A stretch of 64,000 nt of DNA. Origin: Stutzerimonas nosocomialis (GTDB taxonomy: Bacteria > Pseudomonadota > Gammaproteobacteria > Pseudomonadales > Pseudomonadaceae). This document shows, piece after piece, positions 38,517 through 47,319 of this stretch. The stretch is taken from the NCBI RefSeq assembly GCF_005876855.1, contig NZ_QLAE01000012.1, positions 62,001 through 126,000 on the forward strand, read 5' to 3'. The position numbers and the translations under genes are program-made. Each line of letters starts with the position of its first letter. Position 1 is the first letter of the stretch. The notes under the pieces are model-generated. The model made no database searches. It was not told where the DNA came from and saw only the letters and a list, made by a program, of their open reading frames with translations.

Positions 38517-39691
38517 CCGTGCGGATCAAGCTGACACTCGCGCTGGCGGCCGCCGTGCTGGTGGCCCTGCTGGGTTACTACCTGCAAGGGCGGCTGCAGC
38601 CCTACGAGGAGATCATCGAGCACGGCCCGGCGCCCGAGGCCAGGGCCAACCCCTATCTCGCCGCCGAAGCCTTTCTGCGTGAACGGGGCATAGCCACCCG
38701 GCGCAATGACGACCTGGAAGCCGTCCGGGGCCTGACCGGCCCCGGCAACACCCTGTTGCTGCTCGGCGACCGCAGCCGCATGAGCCCGCGTCAGTCGCGC
38801 CAACTGCTCGAATGGGCCGCAAGCGGCGGTCACCTGGTCTTCGTCGCCGAGCGCCTGTGGGACGAAGACGACGGCAGGAGCGGCGACCTGTTGCTCGACA
38901 GCCTGGAGCTCGAGCAGTACGAGACCGATGAACTGTCAGCCGAAGATGCCGGCAAGGTGGACGACCCCGAGGCTGCCGAGCCCTATCCCGAACTGACCAA
39001 GCTGTATCTGGAGAACGAACAGGCGCCCGCCTACGTCGCCTTCGACACCGCCTATCACCTCTACGACGCCGGCAATCGCGCACATGCCTGGGCCAACAGC
39101 GCCGCGGCCACCCACATGCTTCAGTTGCAGCATGGCGATGGCCTGGTGACGGTGCTGACCGACGCCTGGATCTGGCAGAACCGCAAGATCGGCCAGTACG
39201 ACCATGCCTGGCTGCTCTGGTACCTGACCCAGGACAGCGCCGTGACCCTGATCTACCGTGCCGATCACGAGAGTCTCGCCCGGCTGCTGCTCGAGCATTT
39301 CCCGGAGGCACTGACAGCCCTGCTGCTGATGCTCGCCCTGCTGCTCTGGCATCACGCGCAGCGCCAGGGCCCGATCCAGATTCCGCCGAGCCCCGCACGC
39401 CGCCAGTTGCAGGAGCACCTTCGCGGGACCGCGGACTTCCTGCTGCGCCGCAGCGGGCCGCAGCGTCTGCTGCTGGGTCTGCAAAAGGATATCCAGCGAC
39501 GCGCGCGCCACCGACACCCCGGTTTCGAACGCCTCCCGGTCGCCGAACAATGGCAGGTGCTCGGCCGGCTGAGCAGGCTGCCGGTCAACGCCATCAGCCA
39601 GGCGATGCGGCCGCTGCCCGCCGAACGTATCCGCCCCCTCGACTTCACCCGCCAGGTCGCCCACCTGCAAAACCTCAGGAATGCCCTATGA
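38513..39691 (+). CDS. DUF4350-domain membrane-anchored protein
   Basis: 392-residue protein with an N-terminal membrane helix (LTLALAAAVLVALLGYYL, residues 6-23), a periplasmic DUF4350 region resembling a glutamine-amidotransferase-like/GIFT fold (NPYLAAEAFLRERGI near 43-57; GNTLLLLGDRSRM; ASGGHLVFVAERLW), a second helix near 262-280 (ALTALLLMLALLLWHH) and a basic cytoplasmic tail. This arrangement is typical for MoxR-cluster proteins of unknown function. It is coupled to its neighbours through ATGA overlaps at both ends. Confidence 0.87.
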   Translation: MTVRIKLTLALAAAVLVALLGYYLQGRLQPYEEIIEHGPAPEARANPYLAAEAFLRERGIATRRNDDLEAVRGLTGPGNTLLLLGDRSRMSPRQSRQLLEWAASGGHLVFVAERLWDEDDGRSGDLLLDSLELEQYETDELSAEDAGKVDDPEAAEPYPELTKLYLENEQAPAYVAFDTAYHLYDAGNRAHAWANSAAATHMLQLQHGDGLVTVLTDAWIWQNRKIGQYDHAWLLWYLTQDSAVTLIYRADHESLARLLLEHFPEALTALLLMLALLLWHHAQRQGPIQIPPSPARRQLQEHLRGTADFLLRRSGPQRLLLGLQKDIQRRARHRHPGFERLPVAEQWQVLGRLSRLPVNAISQAMRPLPAERIRPLDFTRQVAHLQNLRNAL

Positions 39692-40704
39692 GCGAACAGA
39701 CACCCGAACCGACCGCCAGTACACCGCCGGCGGCGACGCCCAGTAGCCAGCGTGCACGCGCCAGCCAGCTCGCCCAGGTTCTCGAGCAGGAGCTGCACAA
39801 GGCCCTGATCGGTCAGAACGAAGTCGTCGAAGGCGTACTCACCGCGCTCATCGCCGGTGGCCACGTGCTCATCGAAGGGGTACCGGGCCTCGGCAAGACA
39901 CTGCTCATCCGCGCCTTGGCGCGCTGTTTCGGCGGCGAGTTCGCGCGCATCCAGTTCACCCCCGACCTGATGCCCAGCGATGTCACCGGCCATGCGGTCT
40001 ATGACCTGCAGAGCGAGCAGTTCAAGCTGCGCAAGGGGCCGGCATTCACCAACCTGCTGCTCGCGGACGAGATCAACCGGGCGCCGGCGAAGACGCAGGC
40101 CGCCCTGCTGGAAGTCATGCAGGAGCGCCAGATCACCCTCGAAGGACGTGCCCTGGCCGTTCCGCAACCCTTCCTGGTGATGGCCACGCAGAACCCCATC
40201 GAGCAGGAAGGGACCTATCCGCTGCCCGAGGCCGAGCTCGACCGCTTCATGCTGATGCTGCGCATGGACTACCCGCAGGCCGACGAAGAGATGACCCTGG
40301 TCCGCCAGGTGACGCGCTCGGCCAAGGGCGACATGCTGGAGGTCACCCCGCTGCGCAGCCTGTTGCAGGCCCGCGACGTCCTCGCGCTGCAGAAGATCGC
40401 CGCCGACCTGCCCATCGACGAGCAGGTGCTCGAATATGCCGTGCGCCTGGCGAGGGCCACCCGCTCCTGGCCCGGGCTCACCCTCGGCGCAGGCCCGCGG
40501 GCATCCATCGCGCTGGTGCGCGGCGGGCGGGCCCGGGCCCTGCTGCGCGGCGGCGAGTTCGTCACGCCGGACGACATCAAGGCCTGCGCCCTGCCCGTGC
40601 TGCGCCATCGCGTGCGGCTGTCGCCGGAGCTGGATATCGAGGGGCTCTCGACCGACCAGGTGCTGCGCCAGCTGCTCGACCAGATTCCGGCGCCTCGCCT
40701 GTGA
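39688..40704 (+). CDS. MoxR-family AAA+ ATPase
   Basis: Cytoplasmic AAA+ ATPase of 338 residues in the MoxR family, chaperone-like enzymes that activate or insert cofactors into partner proteins. Walker A is EGVPGLGKTLL (about 64-74), Walker B LLLADEINRAPAKTQ (about 123-137), sensor 1 FLVMATQNP and the arginine-finger region YPLPEAELDRFML. The C-terminal lid has GAGPRASIALVRGGRA. The start overlaps the DUF4350 stop, and the DUF58 gene follows after 16 bases; DUF58 proteins are the usual MoxR partners. No classical VWA gene is present nearby. Confidence 0.95.
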   Translation: MSEQTPEPTASTPPAATPSSQRARASQLAQVLEQELHKALIGQNEVVEGVLTALIAGGHVLIEGVPGLGKTLLIRALARCFGGEFARIQFTPDLMPSDVTGHAVYDLQSEQFKLRKGPAFTNLLLADEINRAPAKTQAALLEVMQERQITLEGRALAVPQPFLVMATQNPIEQEGTYPLPEAELDRFMLMLRMDYPQADEEMTLVRQVTRSAKGDMLEVTPLRSLLQARDVLALQKIAADLPIDEQVLEYAVRLARATRSWPGLTLGAGPRASIALVRGGRARALLRGGEFVTPDDIKACALPVLRHRVRLSPELDIEGLSTDQVLRQLLDQIPAPRL

Positions 40705-40720
40705 TCCGGACGCCAGCGCG

Positions 40721-42052
40721 ATGAATCCCACCCGCCGGCTGATCCTCCTGACGGCCGCTCTGCTGCTGCTCGCCGTTCTGCTCGGCGCATTGCCCGCCCT
40801 CGGCGTCGCCCTGCCCGGGGTGCTGGACAGCCTGTGGTGGGGTCTGCTGCTCGCGACGCTGGCCGTTGCCGCGCTCGACGCGCTCCGGTTGCGTCGCTTG
40901 CCGACGCCCGAACCGACGCGAAGCCTGGCAGGCAACCTGCCGCTCGGTCGCAGCAGCGAGGTGCGCCTGGCGTTCCAGCATCGCTTCGCGCAACCGATCA
41001 CCCTCGAGGTGTTCGATCATGCACCGTCGGGGATGGCGGTCGAAGGGCTGCCGCAGCGGATCACGCTGCGACCCGGAGAACGCGGGGAACTCGGCTACTT
41101 CCTCCGCCCTGCCGCCCGGGGTCATTTCTCTTTCCAGACCTGCGAGATCCGCCTGCCGAGCCCACTGGGCCTCTGGCGGATGCGGCGGCTCCTTGCGCTG
41201 CCCGCCCAGACGCGGGTCTACCCCGATTTCGCCAGGCTGCACGGTGCGCAACTCACTGCGGTGGACAACTGGCTCAGCCAGCTCGGCGTCCGGCAGCAGC
41301 CTCGCCGCGGCCTCGGGATGGAATTCCATCAACTGCGCGAATTCCGCGACGGTGACACGCTCCGTCAGATCGACTGGAAGGCCACGGCGCGCAAACGCAC
41401 GCCGATCGCCCGCGAATACCAGGACGAACGCGATCAGCAGATCCTGTTCATGCTCGATGGCGGCCGCAGGATGCGCAGCCAGGACGCCGAGCGCTCGCAT
41501 TTCGACCACGCCCTCGATGCCTGCCTGCTGCTCAGCCACGTCGCCCTGCGCCAGGGGGATGCGGTTGGCATTTCGGCCTTCGCCACGCAGCAGCCGCGCT
41601 TCGTCGCCCCGGCCAAGGGGGCGGCGCACCTGAGCACACTGCTCAATGCTCTGTACGACCTGCACAGCAGCACGCTCGCGTCGGACTTCGCCACCGCCGT
41701 GGACGATGTACTGGCGCGCCAGCGCCGACGCGCCCTCGTGATACTGCTGAGCAATCTCAGGGACGACGACGATGCACACCTGCTGACCGCGGTGCGCCGC
41801 CTGTCCCGCCAGCATCGCGTACTGGTGGTCAGCCTGAGGGAAGAGGTGCTCGATCGGCTGCGCCACACGCCGGTCGAGGGATACGATCAGGCGCTCGCCT
41901 ATTGCGGCACGGTCGACTACCTCAATGCACGCAACGCCCTGCACGAGCGGCTGACGGCCCATGGCGTACCGGTTCTGGACGTCCGCCCTGCCGAGCTTGG
42001 ACCCGAGATCGTCGCCCGCTACCTGGCCTGGAAGAAGGCCGGCACGCTCTGA
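40721..42052 (+). CDS. DUF58-domain protein (MoxR partner)
   Basis: 443-residue membrane-anchored protein with two N-terminal helices (about 7-55) and a large soluble part ending in a VWA-like fold. The DUF58 signature is clear: FHQLREFRDGDTLRQIDWKATARKRTPIARE in two adjacent pieces near residues 205-235. The following LFMLDGGRRM corresponds to the VWA metal site, with the usual DxSxS serines replaced, so metal binding may be lost. It is the last gene of the six-gene cluster and converges with a PilZ gene. Confidence 0.92.
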   Translation: MNPTRRLILLTAALLLLAVLLGALPALGVALPGVLDSLWWGLLLATLAVAALDALRLRRLPTPEPTRSLAGNLPLGRSSEVRLAFQHRFAQPITLEVFDHAPSGMAVEGLPQRITLRPGERGELGYFLRPAARGHFSFQTCEIRLPSPLGLWRMRRLLALPAQTRVYPDFARLHGAQLTAVDNWLSQLGVRQQPRRGLGMEFHQLREFRDGDTLRQIDWKATARKRTPIAREYQDERDQQILFMLDGGRRMRSQDAERSHFDHALDACLLLSHVALRQGDAVGISAFATQQPRFVAPAKGAAHLSTLLNALYDLHSSTLASDFATAVDDVLARQRRRALVILLSNLRDDDDAHLLTAVRRLSRQHRVLVVSLREEVLDRLRHTPVEGYDQALAYCGTVDYLNARNALHERLTAHGVPVLDVRPAELGPEIVARYLAWKKAGTL

Positions 42053-42065
42053 ACCTTGCCGGCGC

Positions 42066-42503
42066 TCAACGCGCCGGGTCGGAGCCGACCCGATCGGTTT
42101 CCATGTAGCCGTCGCCCTCGCGCCACGCCGGGCTCGGCGAACCGCTGCCGCTCGGCACGAATGGCTGGAAACTGAAGTAATGCCGCAGCGCGTTGATCAT
42201 GCCGACGAATTCGGCCGACGGCGCGATCAGGGCGAAGCCCGAGTCGAAGCTGCCCGGCGTCACGTCTTCGTGCGTCCATTGGCAGGTCGCGGAAAAGTCC
42301 ACGTAGCGAAGGCGCCCACCCTGGCCGGGGATTTTCAGGCGCATGTCGAATCGCGCGTTGACCAGCATGGGATAGGGGCTGATGAGCATCAGCCCCTTCT
42401 CCGACAGGTTGCCGATGAACCCCATCGGCTTGTCGGTGATACGGTTGAAAACCTTGAGGTAATAGGGCAACTGGTGTCGTTCGATACGCCGTTGGTTGAG
42501 CAT
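42066..42503 (-). CDS. PilZ-domain cyclic-di-GMP receptor-like protein
   Basis: 145-residue cytoplasmic protein with one PilZ domain. The N-terminal RxxxR is visible in NQRRIERHQ (residues 3-11), and the second motif reads NLSEKG in place of the canonical D/NxSxxG, so the ligand residues are essentially kept. Binding of cyclic-di-GMP is a reasonable prediction. The C-terminal tail (SGSGSPSPAWREGDGY) is extra and likely disordered. It has a strong GGGGGAGG site. Downstream output is unknown. It converges with the DUF58 gene and precedes a SadC-like cyclase by about 3.5 kb. Confidence 0.88.
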   Translation of the reverse strand: MLNQRRIERHQLPYYLKVFNRITDKPMGFIGNLSEKGLMLISPYPMLVNARFDMRLKIPGQGGRLRYVDFSATCQWTHEDVTPGSFDSGFALIAPSAEFVGMINALRHYFSFQPFVPSGSGSPSPAWREGDGYMETDRVGSDPAR

Positions 42504-42557
42504 GTCAGACCTCCCCCACCTGCTGCCAGTATGGCTGCTGCATTGCTTTACGGCCAG

Positions 42558-42983
42558 TCAGCCGCCGCAGTCCCGGCTGATCCTGCCTGCCAAATAGTGC
42601 CGCGCAGACTCGACCTGAGTCTCGCTGTAGTACTGCCGCTCGCCCCGCTCGTCGGTGCGGAAGAAACGTCCGCCATCGGCCAGCTGCGCAAGCTCGTGGC
42701 GAAGACGTCGACAATGCTCGTCACGCTCGGCCCGAGCCCTCTGCGCCTTCTCCCCGGCGGCCTGCTGTTCCTGCCGACGGGCCTCGAACAGACGCTCGGT
42801 CCGCTGCAGCCGCTCCTGCACCGCCTCGTCCCGCTCCATGACCTGTGGCCTGACCTCTACCCGCTCGGCGCCGGCCGGCGGCGTCTGGCCGAACTGCACG
42901 CGTCCCTGTGCGTCGGTCCAGCGGTAGATCTGCGCCGATGCCACCAGCGGAAACGCCAACGCCATCCACAACAACGCTCGCAC
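42558..42983 (-). CDS. DUF4124-domain exported protein
   Basis: 141-residue protein starting at GTG 42983 behind GGGAGAGG. A signal peptide (VRALLWMALAFPLVASA) is followed by the DUF4124 domain QIYRWTDAQGRVQFGQTPP, then a long charged helix (about residues 55-110) rich in Arg/Glu, probably coiled-coil, and a C-terminal DCGG. It is likely periplasmic or envelope-associated; DUF4124 is common in pseudomonads but uncharacterised. Confidence 0.85.
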   Translation of the reverse strand: MRALLWMALAFPLVASAQIYRWTDAQGRVQFGQTPPAGAERVEVRPQVMERDEAVQERLQRTERLFEARRQEQQAAGEKAQRARAERDEHCRRLRHELAQLADGGRFFRTDERGERQYYSETQVESARHYLAGRISRDCGG

Positions 42984-43014
42984 AGACCTCTCCCTGGTTT
43001 GGACCGCGAGCAAC

Positions 43015-43392
43015 CTAAGGCTTGACCGGAAGGGTCTTCGCCGTCTCGCTTGGCTGATAATGCCCCAACTGTCGCAACGTCTCCAGCCTGGCGCGCGAGC
43101 GGAACGCGTACTCGCTGGCCGGATAACGGCTAATGATGAACTGGTATGTCTGCGCCGCATCGACGAACAGGCCCTGCCGCTCCAGGCACTGGCCACGCAA
43201 CAGCGATATTTCCGGCTGCACGTAGCTGCGCGCCCGGCTGCGGCGCTCGGCCTGGGACAGCGAGAGCATCGTCTTGTCGCAATCGCCCCGCTCGTAATAC
43301 TGGTAGGCCTCGTCCAAGTGCCGGTCGAGGGAACTCCGGGTGCTGCAGCCGGTGGCCAGAACGGCCAGGGTAATCAGAATGAAAGTGCGCAT
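43015..43392 (-). CDS. Small outer-membrane-type lipoprotein with TPR-like helices
   Basis: 125-residue lipoprotein: MRTFILITLAVLATGC carries a lipobox (LATGC, Cys16). Ser at +2 relates to outer-membrane sorting by the usual rule. The mature part is helical and TPR-like (LDEAYQYYERGDCDKTMLSLSQAERR; GLFVDAAQTYQFIISRYPASEYA). A GGAGG site precedes the ATG. It lies upstream of the DUF4124 gene on the same strand with 31 bases between. Function unknown; an assembly or scaffolding role is only inferred from the TPR-like pattern. Confidence 0.85.
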   Translation of the reverse strand: MRTFILITLAVLATGCSTRSSLDRHLDEAYQYYERGDCDKTMLSLSQAERRSRARSYVQPEISLLRGQCLERQGLFVDAAQTYQFIISRYPASEYAFRSRARLETLRQLGHYQPSETAKTLPVKP

Positions 43393-43560
43393 GGGGATCC
43401 TCCGTTGAGGACGTTATCGACCGGCCGGACGGAATCTCCAGCCGCCTCTGCCCGGCGGCGGCCATGCCAAAGGTGCCCTGCAAAGAGTAGTGCCGCGCAA
43501 CGATGACTACAGCCTCAGCGCGTAGTAGCCTCCAGACCAGCCAGAACAAGGAGTCTTTGC

Positions 43561-45012
43561 ATGACCTCGCGTCGTACCAAAATCGTCGCCACCCTCGGCC
43601 CCGCCAGCAACTCCCCGGAAGTGATCGAGCAACTGATCCTCGCCGGGCTCAATGTCGCACGCCTCAACTTTTCCCACGGCACGCCGGACGAGCACAAGGC
43701 CCGGGCACGCCTGATCCGCGACATCGCTGCCAAGCACGGGCGCTACGTGGCGCTGCTCGGCGACCTGCAAGGCCCGAAGATCCGCATCGCCAAATTCGCC
43801 AACAAGCGCATCGAACTCAAGGAAGGCGACCTGTTCCGCTTCTCCGTTACCCACCCGCGTGACGCCGGTACCCAGGAAGTGGTGGGCATCGACTACCCGG
43901 ACCTGATCAACGACTGCTCGGTCAACGACGAGCTGCTGCTCGACGACGGCCGCGTGGTGATGTGCGTCGAGCACAAGACCGCCGACGAGCTGCACTGCAA
44001 GGTCCTGATCGGCGGCCCGCTGTCGGACCACAAGGGCATCAACCGTCGCGGCGGCGGCCTGACCGCTCCGGCCCTGACCGCCAAGGACAAGGCCGACATC
44101 AAGCTGGCGGCGGAAATGGAACTCGACTACCTGGCCGTGTCCTTCCCGCGCGACGCTGCCGACATGGAACTGGCGCGCCGCCTGCGTGACGAAGCCGGTG
44201 GCACGGCCTGGCTGGTCGCCAAGATCGAGCGGGCCGAGGCGGTGGCCGACGACGAGGCGCTCGACGGCCTGATTCGCGCCAGCGATGCGGTCATGGTCGC
44301 CCGCGGCGACCTGGGCGTCGAGGTCGGCGATGCGGAGCTGGTTGGCATCCAGAAGAAGATCATTCTGCACGCGCGCCGCTACAACAAGGCGGTGATCACC
44401 GCGACCCAGATGATGGAGTCGATGATTTCCAACCCGATGCCGACCCGCGCCGAAGTCTCCGACGTGGCCAACGCCGTGCTCGACTACACCGACGCGGTGA
44501 TGCTCTCTGCCGAAAGCGCCGCCGGTGCCTATCCGGTCGAAGCGGTCAAGGCCATGGCCCGGGTCTGCCTCGGCGCCGAGAAGCATCCCACCAGCCAGAA
44601 GTCGAGCCACCGCCTGGGCCACAGCTTCGACCGTTGCGACGAAAGCATCGCGCTCGCGGCGATGTACACGGCCAACCACTTCCCCGGCGTCAAGGCCATC
44701 ATCAGCCTGACCGAGAGCGGCTTCACCCCGCTGATCATGTCGCGCATCCGGTCGTCGGTGCCTATCTATGCCTTCGCGCCGAACCGCGAAACCCAGGCAC
44801 GGGTGGCGCTGTTCCGCGGCGTGTACACCATCCCGTTCGATCCATCCCTCGAGCGCAGCGAGAGCGTCAGCCAGGCCGCGGTGAACGAGCTGCTGCAGCG
44901 CGGCCTCGTGCAGCCGGGCGACTGGGTGATCCTGACCAAGGGCGACAGCTACCACACCATCGGCGGCACCAACAGCATGAAGCTGTTGCACGTCGGCGAA
45001 GCGCTGGTCTGA
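43561..45012 (+). CDS. pykA: Pyruvate kinase (PykA type)
   Basis: Converts phosphoenolpyruvate and ADP to pyruvate and ATP. 483 residues, normal length, opening MTSRRTKIVATLGPASNSPE. Catalytic and metal sites include NFSHGTPDEHKARA (about 39-52), LLGDLQGPKIRI, VAKIERAEAV (Lys near 221) and MVARGDLGVEVG (Glu/Asp metal ligands near 240-252), followed by KAVITATQMMESM. The C-terminal allosteric domain covers about 340-483. The PykA assignment follows its resemblance and its fumA-side context in Pseudomonas. The ribosome site is AAGGAG. A terminator follows. Confidence 0.96.
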   Translation: MTSRRTKIVATLGPASNSPEVIEQLILAGLNVARLNFSHGTPDEHKARARLIRDIAAKHGRYVALLGDLQGPKIRIAKFANKRIELKEGDLFRFSVTHPRDAGTQEVVGIDYPDLINDCSVNDELLLDDGRVVMCVEHKTADELHCKVLIGGPLSDHKGINRRGGGLTAPALTAKDKADIKLAAEMELDYLAVSFPRDAADMELARRLRDEAGGTAWLVAKIERAEAVADDEALDGLIRASDAVMVARGDLGVEVGDAELVGIQKKIILHARRYNKAVITATQMMESMISNPMPTRAEVSDVANAVLDYTDAVMLSAESAAGAYPVEAVKAMARVCLGAEKHPTSQKSSHRLGHSFDRCDESIALAAMYTANHFPGVKAIISLTESGFTPLIMSRIRSSVPIYAFAPNRETQARVALFRGVYTIPFDPSLERSESVSQAAVNELLQRGLVQPGDWVILTKGDSYHTIGGTNSMKLLHVGEALV

Positions 45013-45028
45013 TCGATCTGGCGGTACC

Positions 45029-45061
45029 AAGCGGAGCGGCTCCCGGCCCCTCCGCTTTTTT
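45029..45061. terminator. Terminator between pykA and the convergent reductase gene
   Basis: An eight-base stem aagcggag (45029-45036) pairs with its complement at 45050-45057 and is followed by T-rich sequence on the plus strand, 17 bases after the pykA stop. Confidence 0.7.
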
Positions 45062-45995
45062 ATGCGTCGTGCGTGGCCGACACGAAGGTGTCGCTGAATA
45101 TCTGCCCACGCGGCAAGCCGGCCATGAACAGGCGCCGCGTGGCCGCCTGGACGAAGTCATCCCCACCGCAGAGCAATGCGATGGTGCGCCGCGACGCCGG
45201 CTGCAGGGCGGCGAGCCATTGCCGGCCCTGCCCTTCCTCGATCCGCTCCAGGTCCACCTGCGGGTGCTGCCGGGCCAGCGCCTGCAGCGCCTCGTCCATA
45301 TAGCCGCTGCCCAGATGAACCAGCCGGATCGGCGCCCCGTGCCCCTGGCGCAGCGCCTCGCGCAGGATCGCCCACAGCGGCGCGAGCCCCGTTCCGCTGG
45401 CCAGCAGGAGCAACGGCTGGCCGTCCCACAACGGGTCGTAGTGCAGCGCCCCGCCATGCAGGTTGCCCAGGCGCAAGGTGTCGCCCGGCGCGAGGCGACG
45501 CATCCTGTCGGCGAAGAGGCCGGGTTTGCGGCAATCGATATGAAATTCCAGCCAGGCGTCCTCGACCGGAAGACTGGCCAGCGAATACGGCCGGGCGACG
45601 TCCTGCGTGGCCCAGAGCAGGACATGCTGGCCGGCGTCGTAGCGAAAGGGCCGTCGGGGCTGCAGGCGCAGCCGGGCGATGCCGCTGGCGGGCCAGTCCA
45701 GCGAGTGCACGCTGGCCGGGATGCCCTCTCGTTCGGGATCGTAGACCCTGACCGTCAGGCGCTCACGGACCCGGCACTGGCACGCCAGGCGCCAGCCCGC
45801 CGCGCGCTGCTCGGGTGGCAAGGCGTCTGGCCTGGCGTCCTCGGGCTCGCCTTCGGTGCAAAGCACCAGGCAGGCGTGGCAACTGCCGGCGCGGCAGCTA
45901 TAGGGAACGCGGTAGCCGGCGAGGTTGAGCGCATCGAGCAGATTAGCGCCGGCTTCGACCGTCCAGCACTGCCCGGCGCAGCACAGCTCAGGCAT
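45060..45995 (-). CDS. Ferredoxin-type 2Fe-2S/FAD/NAD(P)H oxidoreductase
   Basis: 311-residue electron-transfer protein: a plant-type 2Fe-2S ferredoxin domain at the N-terminus (CRAGSCHACLVLC, about residues 36-48, with the last ligand in LACQC near 78), an FAD-binding segment with RPYSLASLP (near 165) and an NAD(P)H-binding domain starting LLLLASGTGLAPLW (near 215). This domain order is that of CDP-6-deoxy-delta-3,4-glucoseen reductase-like and phenol-hydroxylase reductase proteins. Its physiological acceptor is unknown. It overlaps the end of the SadC-like gene by eight bases. Confidence 0.9.
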   Translation of the reverse strand: MPELCCAGQCWTVEAGANLLDALNLAGYRVPYSCRAGSCHACLVLCTEGEPEDARPDALPPEQRAAGWRLACQCRVRERLTVRVYDPEREGIPASVHSLDWPASGIARLRLQPRRPFRYDAGQHVLLWATQDVARPYSLASLPVEDAWLEFHIDCRKPGLFADRMRRLAPGDTLRLGNLHGGALHYDPLWDGQPLLLLASGTGLAPLWAILREALRQGHGAPIRLVHLGSGYMDEALQALARQHPQVDLERIEEGQGRQWLAALQPASRRTIALLCGGDDFVQAATRRLFMAGLPRGQIFSDTFVSATHDA

Positions 45996-47121
45996 CGCCC
46001 TGCGCCCAGGACGGGTGGCAACGATTGCGTCCGCTGCGCTTGGCCTCGTACAGCGCCTCGTCGGCACGTTGCAGGGCCGCCTCCAGGTCGTCGTCCGCGC
46101 TCAGCAGGGTCATGCCCACCGACAGGCTCAGCTGCGAAGTGTCGACGGCGGTGCCCGGCACCTCCACCGTGGCAAAGGCTTCGCGCAGGCGCTCGCAGCA
46201 CGCCTTGAAGGCCTCCGGCCCGGTGTCCGGCAGCAGCAGGACGAACTCTTCGCCACCGTAGCGGGCCAGGATGTCGCCTTCTCGCAGGCAGCCCCGGGCG
46301 ATGCTGGCGAAGCACTGCAGCACCAGGTCGCCACTGGCGTGACCATGCACGTCGTTGATGCGCTTGAAGTGATCCAGGTCGATCAGCGCCAGCCCCGAGC
46401 GATGCCCCGGGCGAAGGCGCCTGATATCGATCTCGGCCAGTTTGATGAAATGCCGCCGGTTGAACAGCCCGGTCAGCTCGTCGGTGGACGCCAGGTCCTC
46501 GAGCTGACGCATCATGCCGCGCAGCGTCTCCTGGTGCGCCTGCAGGGCGATACGCCGCTGCCGCATCCGCTGGCGCATCCGGTACAGGTAGCTGACGAAG
46601 AGGCTCATCCACACCAGCATCACCAGCAGCACGCAGGCCTCCAGCAAGGCCAGCTCAGGCTGCACCAGCCGCCGGTTGAAGTAATCCCACAGGTTGAGCC
46701 CGGCATAGCTGCAGAACGCGAGGGCGGCGCAACGGACGAAGACCAGGGGCTTGAGGCTGAACGCGGCGAACAGCAGCACCAGGATGTAGAGGACGATCAG
46801 CGAGCCCCGGGCCTCGCCCAGATGCGCGAGGAAATAGGTCAGCCAGAGCAGCCCGACCAGCACCTGGGGTTCGGTCAGGCTCGGGTCCTCGAAGCGCAGG
46901 TTGTGCCCGCTGCGAAAGAAATAGAGGAAGATCAGTTGACTGCCAACGATCATCGCGCCGCTGGCCACCGCCGAGCTGGCCGGCGCCTGGTAGAACCCGC
47001 CGACCACGGTCAGCCAGGTCAGCAGCAAGGCCAGCGCATAGGTCCCGGCGGCCATGCCGAAGCGCTTGAGCAGCAATAGCTGCAGCGCCTGTTGAGCCCC
47101 CTCGTCACGCATCACGCCCAT
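45988..47121 (-). CDS. sadC: SadC-like membrane diguanylate cyclase
   Basis: 377-residue inner-membrane diguanylate cyclase. About six hydrophobic helices fill residues 20-185, then a short coiled segment (RMRQRMRQRRIALQAHQE) leads to a GGDEF domain (about 215-365) with DELTGLFNRRHF, ALIDLDHFKRIND and active-site RYGGEEF. REGD lies five residues before GGEEF, a complete inhibitory site. The order pyruvate kinase, reductase, this gene, fumA matches the sadC locus of P. aeruginosa. It is shorter than that protein, so orthology is inferred from synteny. SadC promotes surface attachment there. Confidence 0.9.
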   Translation of the reverse strand: MGVMRDEGAQQALQLLLLKRFGMAAGTYALALLLTWLTVVGGFYQAPASSAVASGAMIVGSQLIFLYFFRSGHNLRFEDPSLTEPQVLVGLLWLTYFLAHLGEARGSLIVLYILVLLFAAFSLKPLVFVRCAALAFCSYAGLNLWDYFNRRLVQPELALLEACVLLVMLVWMSLFVSYLYRMRQRMRQRRIALQAHQETLRGMMRQLEDLASTDELTGLFNRRHFIKLAEIDIRRLRPGHRSGLALIDLDHFKRINDVHGHASGDLVLQCFASIARGCLREGDILARYGGEEFVLLLPDTGPEAFKACCERLREAFATVEVPGTAVDTSQLSLSVGMTLLSADDDLEAALQRADEALYEAKRSGRNRCHPSWAQGDA

Positions 47122-47319
47122 GGGGTCCGTCCCGCGATATCATTTTGATGGCAATTTACGTCAAAGCCCGACGAAAGCCTAGTACGCATCCCTTCTCTCC
47201 TGCGGCTGTGTCCATTCAATGCAGCGCGCTATACTGCCGCGCGTTTTTCCTGCGAGAGCGCGCCAGCTGCCTGGCTCGGCGCGCCTCGGTTGTTCCCGCC
47301 CCCCTAGAGGACGCGCAGC

